Shown here piece by piece: positions 58,904-64,000 of a DNA stretch of 64,000 bases; position 1 is the stretch's first letter; every line of letters starts with the position of its first letter. The stretch covers positions 1 to 64,000 of the forward strand of contig JASANG010001181.1 in NCBI GenBank assembly GCA_030248215.1, written 5' to 3'. Origin of the DNA: Enoplolaimus lenunculus. Lineage: Eukaryota > Nematoda > Enoplea > Enoplida > Thoracostomopsidae. The position numbers and the translations under genes were made by a program. The notes below the pieces were generated by a model that was not told where the DNA came from, ran no database searches, and saw only the letters and a program-made list of their open reading frames with translations.

Positions 58904-59481
58904 AACCAAATCAACAATATACTGAATCTGCAAGAATGCAAATTGATTTTTAAATAAAATGGAAATTAAAACCATTTTACAGAAAAAATAAACACATTCA
59001 AATATCAAAACATCGATCTTAAATTGGCATAATTTTTAGATCCCGTGCATAAAAGGCTATATTCCAAAATTCTTAATGGGTTGAAACCGATTGCCTAAAT
59101 ACATTTACTTCAGATCGACGCATACAGCAATTGTAAATTATAGGTGCATGCCCTCTGGGAGGCAAAGATAAAGACTGTAAGGCGCGCCTGTTATTAGGCT
59201 TCGGCATAGGAATACATTTTTAGGGCTTACGCTTACACTCAGACTTACTGGGCTGTTTCTTATAGTTAATATAAACCGAAAATTAAGCATTTAGCGCACC
59301 TCAAAGATTCTGTAGGCCCTTTGACAATTAAAAACTCATAAAGTTATATTTGTTGCATATGCGGTAAGTTGATTTCAAGTCAAAGATATCTACCACAGTC
59401 ATGACTGTGAAGCCCAGCCAATACTTTCTCGTTCTCCCTGTTAAGCATGTGTTCAAACTAAAGCACAGTAATAATACATAT

Positions 59482-59751
59482 GTCGTAGCCCAAGCCGTAA
59501 TTCAGCCCCAATAAGAGTTAGGTTAGTCAAGGCGGAATTTTCGCTGACAATGCTGTACGTTTTTGATTGGTTACTTCATAGCCGTAGACTTGTCCAATTA
59601 CACTTTGAACTAGTTCAAAGCGAAATAAATCGCCATACGTGCCGTGCAGCTTGCGCAATGCTAAAATTCGTCTTTGTGATATCCCAGAGCGAAATTCCCT
59701 CATCGGATTCCCAATTCGGGGATTGGGCTGAATTGCGGCTTGGGTTACAAC
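59482..59751. mobile_element. 270-bp MITE flanked by ACATAT
   Basis: Left end GTCGTAGCCCAAGCCGTAAT then TCAGCCC; right end, inverted, GTTGTAACCCAAGCCGCAAT then TCAGCCC. Direct repeats ACATAT at 59476-59481 and 59752-59757. A related sequence precedes the channel gene at 16714-17030. Lies about 130 bp from bait exon E. Confidence 0.85.
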
Positions 59752-59878
59752 ACATATACTTGGCATAATATATAAACAAAACTATTATAGCTGAGGATAA
59801 GCTGTTAAAGTCACAAGGTAATCAAGCTAATGCGGTTAACTGTATGTGTGGGAATGATGTTACGTTTCAAATGCTTAC

Positions 59879-60026
59879 CTCACACTTGGCTCAGTTAACC
59901 ACACCCAAGTTTCAGGAAAACGGGTTCGAACTTTGGCTATGGAGGCACTCTTGCTTCGAACCTTGCCTAAACCACCTCTTCTTGAACCTACACCAACTCT
60001 GGCCGAGAATACCATTGGCGGTATTT
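59879..60026 (-). CDS. Alternative bait exon E of the TEP gene
   Basis: Acceptor AATATTTTTAG, donor AG|GTAAGC; 2 + 48 codons + 2 bases, the shortest copy. Private part IPPMVFSARVGVGSRRGGLG followed by KVRSKSASI, strongly basic. Shared end KVRTRFPETWVWLTEPSV, close to that of exon F, so E and F may be the most recent pair among the intact copies. Confidence 0.87.
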
Positions 60027-61784
60027 CTAAAAATATTGTACAATTTGTTGCTGTAAATTGGTAAGTTATATTATTGCCAGAACCAGAAGTCGTACGGTCA
60101 TCTGGATTACCGACCAAATGCCCGGTGAGCCGGCTGAAACTTTGAGAAAATCGCCAAAATGAAATGAAAAAAACTTGGCTACATAATAATTTTTCAAACA
60201 GTAAAACAAATGTTTTCAAATTCAACTACAACTTCTTGCGCCGTAGCTTGTACACAGTACAGCTGTGCACAATTTCAGATTCGCATATTTGTTCAAATTG
60301 TACAGCGCTATAATTAGTAAATCTATTGCTAGCTGGACGATGGCAATGATTACTTCTCTTGTTTGAATACCAATCACATAAGCCTGTTAGATTGTGTTTA
60401 GTTGAAATTTGGCGTGGCGGTAGCTACATGTTGATTTTCGTTCTGAACGTTTACGAACTTTTTTACGTTCTAGCACAAGAAGAATCACCCTTCGATTGTT
60501 TATAGAACACGACTTGTCCCTGGCTTTCAAATCCTGGCCAGGACCATTGATGAAGCATCATACTGGCGCCGCGCCGCCAAACGCCGCCGCGCGTGACATC
60601 TAAATGTTGATTTAGTTTGTGACGCGCGGTGCCGTGTGTCGGCGCATAGCAAAGTACAATATAGCCCTTAACTCGATCAAACAACGTTGTCAAAAGACCA
60701 AACCTATGCCTAAGGGTCGCGCTATACTTGTCGAGCTGAACTGTGCGTCAATAAATTTTATTCAATAGCACCAAAAAAAGTCAAAAAGTGGAACACAAGC
60801 AGTAAAAAATAAGCTAAAAATTTGTCAACACATACACATCAACAGGGTTCCGAAAAAGTGCCCATAAACCCTAGGTAAGCCATAGTACACGGCCCCATAG
60901 CCAAGGGAACGACAGAGAGGCTCAGCTCCCTAGAAAAATTTTGCCTCCACCAAGAATTCTTCCACCTCACTTGTAAGTCATTGAAAACCCTGGATGCCCC
61001 TTGTGAAGATTTTTTAACCCCCTAAGCATGGTGAGCTGGCTACGGGGCCTGATGACACAAAGCAAGTGCCTTAGTGTTTAACTAGACTACGCCATACAAA
61101 TTACAAATAAAAGCCTATTATCCAACTTAAACAATATAAACCAAAACATAAGTGCAAGCCTAAGCCTAATTAAACCATAAACCTAAACCCAAAAGCCTGG
61201 TTTAATAATAACACTAAATCTACACATTAGCCTCACGCTAAAACTTGAACCAGAGCGTAAATTTTAAGCTTACGATCAATGCAGTTTCACGGCTCTATAC
61301 AATCGAGGATAAGTTGAATATATACCAAATATTTCTGGACAAAACAAAAAAAGAAATTTTTTCAATGTTCAAAATAAACTTTGGCTGGATCCTTCAGGTA
61401 AAAAATAAATTTAATTTCTGTCTCGCTACACCCGCTCTCGGAAATGTTTATATAAAATAAAATCCTCTGCCGAAATAAAATCCTCGTTACACCCCGGCTT
61501 AAAAGCGTAAAATAAAGCTGACTAGTGTTTGCTTGAAATATAACATTCCAAACAAAGGATGCTACTCATTCGAACAAGCCCGTAATTCCCTGGTAGTAAT
61601 GTTGCCGAAACGTTTTCTTTTGATGAACACTCTTATTAGTGAAATATTTACCGTAACTTAAAACTCTTCAAAACGCAAAAAGTATCAACATTGGCGTCCG
61701 AATCATTGTTTTGTTTCAGAAAAAGGTGAACTGAACTATTTTACTACAAAAAAGTCAAGCATCGTCTGCCCAAAAATCAACAAT

Positions 61785-61860
61785 TGTCTAACCTAAGCCT
61801 AAGCTTAAGCCTAATCAAAAAATAGTCTAACACTTAAACTTATTGTAGGTCATCAGAAAT
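61785..61860 (+). mobile_element. hAT-like MITE fragment
   Basis: Core only: TAACCTAAGCCTAAGCTTAA then GCCTAATCAAAAAATAGTCT, as in the middle of the telomere-core MITE family. Both ends are missing. Lies about 380 bp downstream of bait exon F in gene orientation. Confidence 0.55.
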
Positions 61861-62239
61861 CTACGCATGCACCACCAGCGATTGTAAAGCGCACGTAGCT
61901 TGATAAGCTGACAACTGGCCTACTGCCAGTGCCTACGCAGCGATGCAAGCATGTCATACGAAAACTTGCAAGCGTACAAATTTATTTTTTTAAAAAGCTA
62001 TTCACGCGTGCAAGTTTTCGTAGTGCAAACTCGCAGCTGCGTTGCCAGCTGCAAGCATTGCAGCAAATATTTCGAACAAACGTTGCACGCGCGGATTAGG
62101 CTACCCGCAAACACCAGCAAGATAAAAGCAAGCGAACAAGGAACCAGACACAACGCACAGCCTAGTGATATCATTTTTTCTAACCATAGCTCAAGCGTGC
62201 AACGCCAAAACCGCTATTTTTGGCCCAAAAGCCACTTAC

Positions 62240-62444
62240 TTAACCGAAGGCTTGTTGAACCAAACCCAAGTTTCAGGAAATTCAGTTCGAATTTTTGCCA
62301 CCTTTGAACCGCCACCTCTTTGCTTATCCGCGGCAGTAGTTCGTCCACGGGCAAGAAGAGGCACAGGACCACGGGCACCGTCCAGTGGAATAAATGCGGA
62401 CGCTTCCGGTAAAAATGCGCCGCCGCCCCTGCCCCCTGCGTAAA
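62240..62444 (-). CDS. Alternative bait exon F of the TEP gene
   Basis: Acceptor CTATTTTCAG, donor AA|GTAAGT; 2 + 67 codons + 2 bases. Private part YAGGRGGGAFLPEASAFIPL followed by ARGPVPLLARGRTTAADKQ, Gly- and Arg-rich. Shared end KIRTEFPETWVWFNKPSV. It is the most 5' copy visible; more copies may lie past the right edge. No further exon of the family was found from 62445 to 64000. Confidence 0.87.
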
Positions 62445-64000
62445 CTGAAAATAGTCATATATTGGCTAATATTGAATAATATATGTAAGACGTTAACCAA
62501 TCCAACAGCCAACAAACTGTTTCATGTTGACAGTTTCATTTTAAAGAAACAATATTGTAGTCGTTTTTCTCGGTGCCAGCACTCAACAATCCATATTCAT
62601 CTATACGCTGCTCGAACCCGTAGCCAAGGAAGAGCAGGGGGTGCGTAGCCCCTGAAAATTTTTGACCCCCCAGAAAATTTTCAATCTTGCTTGTAAATCA
62701 TTGAAAACCCTTGTATGCCCCTCCTGAAAAAATTCTAGCCCCCCTCTAGCACGGAGAACTGGCTATGGGTGTGACGCCAATGCAAACTCACACACCCACG
62801 CGTTTGTAAACCAGAGATACATGAAGGTGACAAAAAATTAAACCATGCATTGTCGTTAGTAAATATGTTGCCAGAGTCAGTAAGCGCCGGCAGGGGCTGG
62901 TACTTGGTCCAAATGCATCCCATAAGATATTAAAAATCAATATTTTTATATATAGGTAAGTATAAGAGTTATTTAGAAAATTGGCTGCCGCAACAACCAA
63001 TGGCGGATCCATGGGGGGCCACCCCGGCCGTGGCCCCCTAACAGCATCTCGACAAAAATTCTATTGCAATTTTGGGACAATAGTTCGTGGTTTGTGTATG
63101 GGTCAAAAGTAAGTTTATTACCTGTGAAATTTTGGCCCCCCCATTTTGAGATCCTGGATCCGCCACTGGCAACAACTTATGTAGAAGTCCTATGGACCCT
63201 GATTGCGCCATGGGCGCCAATCTGCTCTCAAACGTGGGTAGGGGTCAATTCGGTAACTTAGACCTGATCGCACTGTCTACCAGAAGTATTGCGCCGCCCT
63301 TATCAGTTAGAAAATTTGGCTGTCACTTATTATCTTTATGTGCTAACTGATACTGTTAACATATATATTTTAGTTCCGTTTGCACAATAAACAGTTCAAT
63401 TTGTTTGATGGAAAAGTTTTATAGTCTTGGTTTTTATTATTAATCAAATGTAATTCAAATATTTATTAATAGTAAATTAGGTGCGTTAAACCAGTGATCG
63501 AACGCAAAAAATGACGCAATTCAACTCAGCGCAAAACATAATTTAAGCCTAAGTACTCTATGAGGGTTTAGAGTCGTGAAAACTATGGCACTACTAAATG
63601 TAACATGGGCTGACGTTTGTACGATTAAGCGTATATTTCAATCAGGTATATATATAGTTCGAGGGAAGGGTGACATTGAATAGAATCTCCGTGGCAGTAG
63701 TTTGAATCTCACGGTGACAAACCAAATCAACTCAATTTCAGATGGCTAACGCAAGTATTTCTTAGTAGCAATCTTCCAAACCAAATACTCAGAACTATTA
63801 AGGCAGTTGCATAATAATTAACTATTTTAGAATTGTATTTTTACGTCCATAACAATTACCTTGTGGGTCTGGGTAGTTCCTTTAGAGCAACAAGTTAAAA
63901 CAAATGCTTAAGAAACACAAAAATTGAGGCTCGACAACCCAAAAACACAAAATCGAGTTTCGGAAATCCAAATAGAAAATGCAAACATGACTACAGTTAC
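62445..64000. other. Right edge: intron of the TEP gene
   Basis: Presumed intron upstream of bait exon F. Contains one dispersed repeat (about 62630-62770) and a hAT-like MITE (62998-63168). I found no MG-domain exon on the minus strand and nothing else recognisable. Confidence 0.5.
62998..63168. mobile_element. hAT-type MITE with perfect 8-bp target duplication
   Basis: A 171-bp element with inverted ends CAATGGCGGATCC and CAGTGGCGGATCC, each followed by a GGGGGGCCA-like run. Flanked by GCAACAAC at 62990-62997 and 63169-63176. The CAGTGGCGGATCC end and the 8-bp duplication are typical of hAT transposons. The close match of its ends suggests a fairly recent insertion. Confidence 0.92.

Noticed and set aside
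660-61860. The GCCTAA-rich runs as true telomere ends or CRISPR-like arrays
   Set aside because: Most runs are short, mutated and inside MITE boundaries with target duplications; spacing and repeats do not fit CRISPR, and the genome is eukaryotic.
63680-63720. GTTTGAATCTC resembling a tRNA T-arm
   Set aside because: The flanking bases do not pair as a T-stem and there is no box A at the right distance upstream.

Overview
The window looks like nuclear DNA of a nematode. Three things point there: a cuticle collagen gene with the nematode N-terminal domain and a Cys-Pro-Cys tail, a degenerin/ENaC channel gene, and many degenerate strings of TTAGGC/GCCTAA, the nematode telomere hexamer, scattered through it. 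Introns are long for a nematode (hundreds of bases to about 3.5 kb), the DNA is AT-rich, and small inverted-repeat transposons are everywhere. That fits a repeat-rich genome of the Enoplea/Dorylaimia type better than a compact Caenorhabditis-like one, but the species is an inference.

Layout. 1-885: 3' part of a decayed piggyBac transposase whose zinc-finger tail is split by a small hAT-like element. 3950-6206: a decayed Penelope-like element (reverse transcriptase plus GIY-YIG domain). 8649-9616: a minisatellite of exactly 121 units of 8 bp. 13387-15051: an element bounded by inverted repeats that carries four covarying palindromes. 17112-21914 (+): a four-exon DEG/ENaC channel gene. 26679-32812 (+): a seven-exon cuticle collagen gene. 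35158 to beyond the right edge (-): the 3' part of a thioester-containing protein gene (alpha-2-macroglobulin/CD109/TEP family).

The most striking feature is in this last gene. Fifteen constitutive exons (45857 down to 35158) encode MG7, the thioester domain with an intact GCGEQ, and the receptor-binding domain with the stop codon. Upstream of them, between 46.9 and 62.4 kb, lie six tandem exons about 2.4-3.6 kb apart. Each has its own splice sites, the same phases, a private Gly/Ala/Pro/Arg/Lys-rich first part and a shared FP(E/D)(T/K)W(V/I/M)W end. They look like mutually exclusive exons for the bait region, the segment that proteases cut. A decayed seventh copy lies at 51.8 kb. The N-terminal exons (MG1-MG6) are outside the window to the right. 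The gene would give at least six forms of one immune or protease-trap protein that differ only in the bait.

The collagen is a structural cuticle protein and the channel a membrane cation channel; nothing shows that the three genes act together. Most of the rest is inverted-repeat elements, some with clear target-site duplications, and sequence in which I recognise nothing. All exon joins were worked out by eye from splice motifs, phase and family resemblance.
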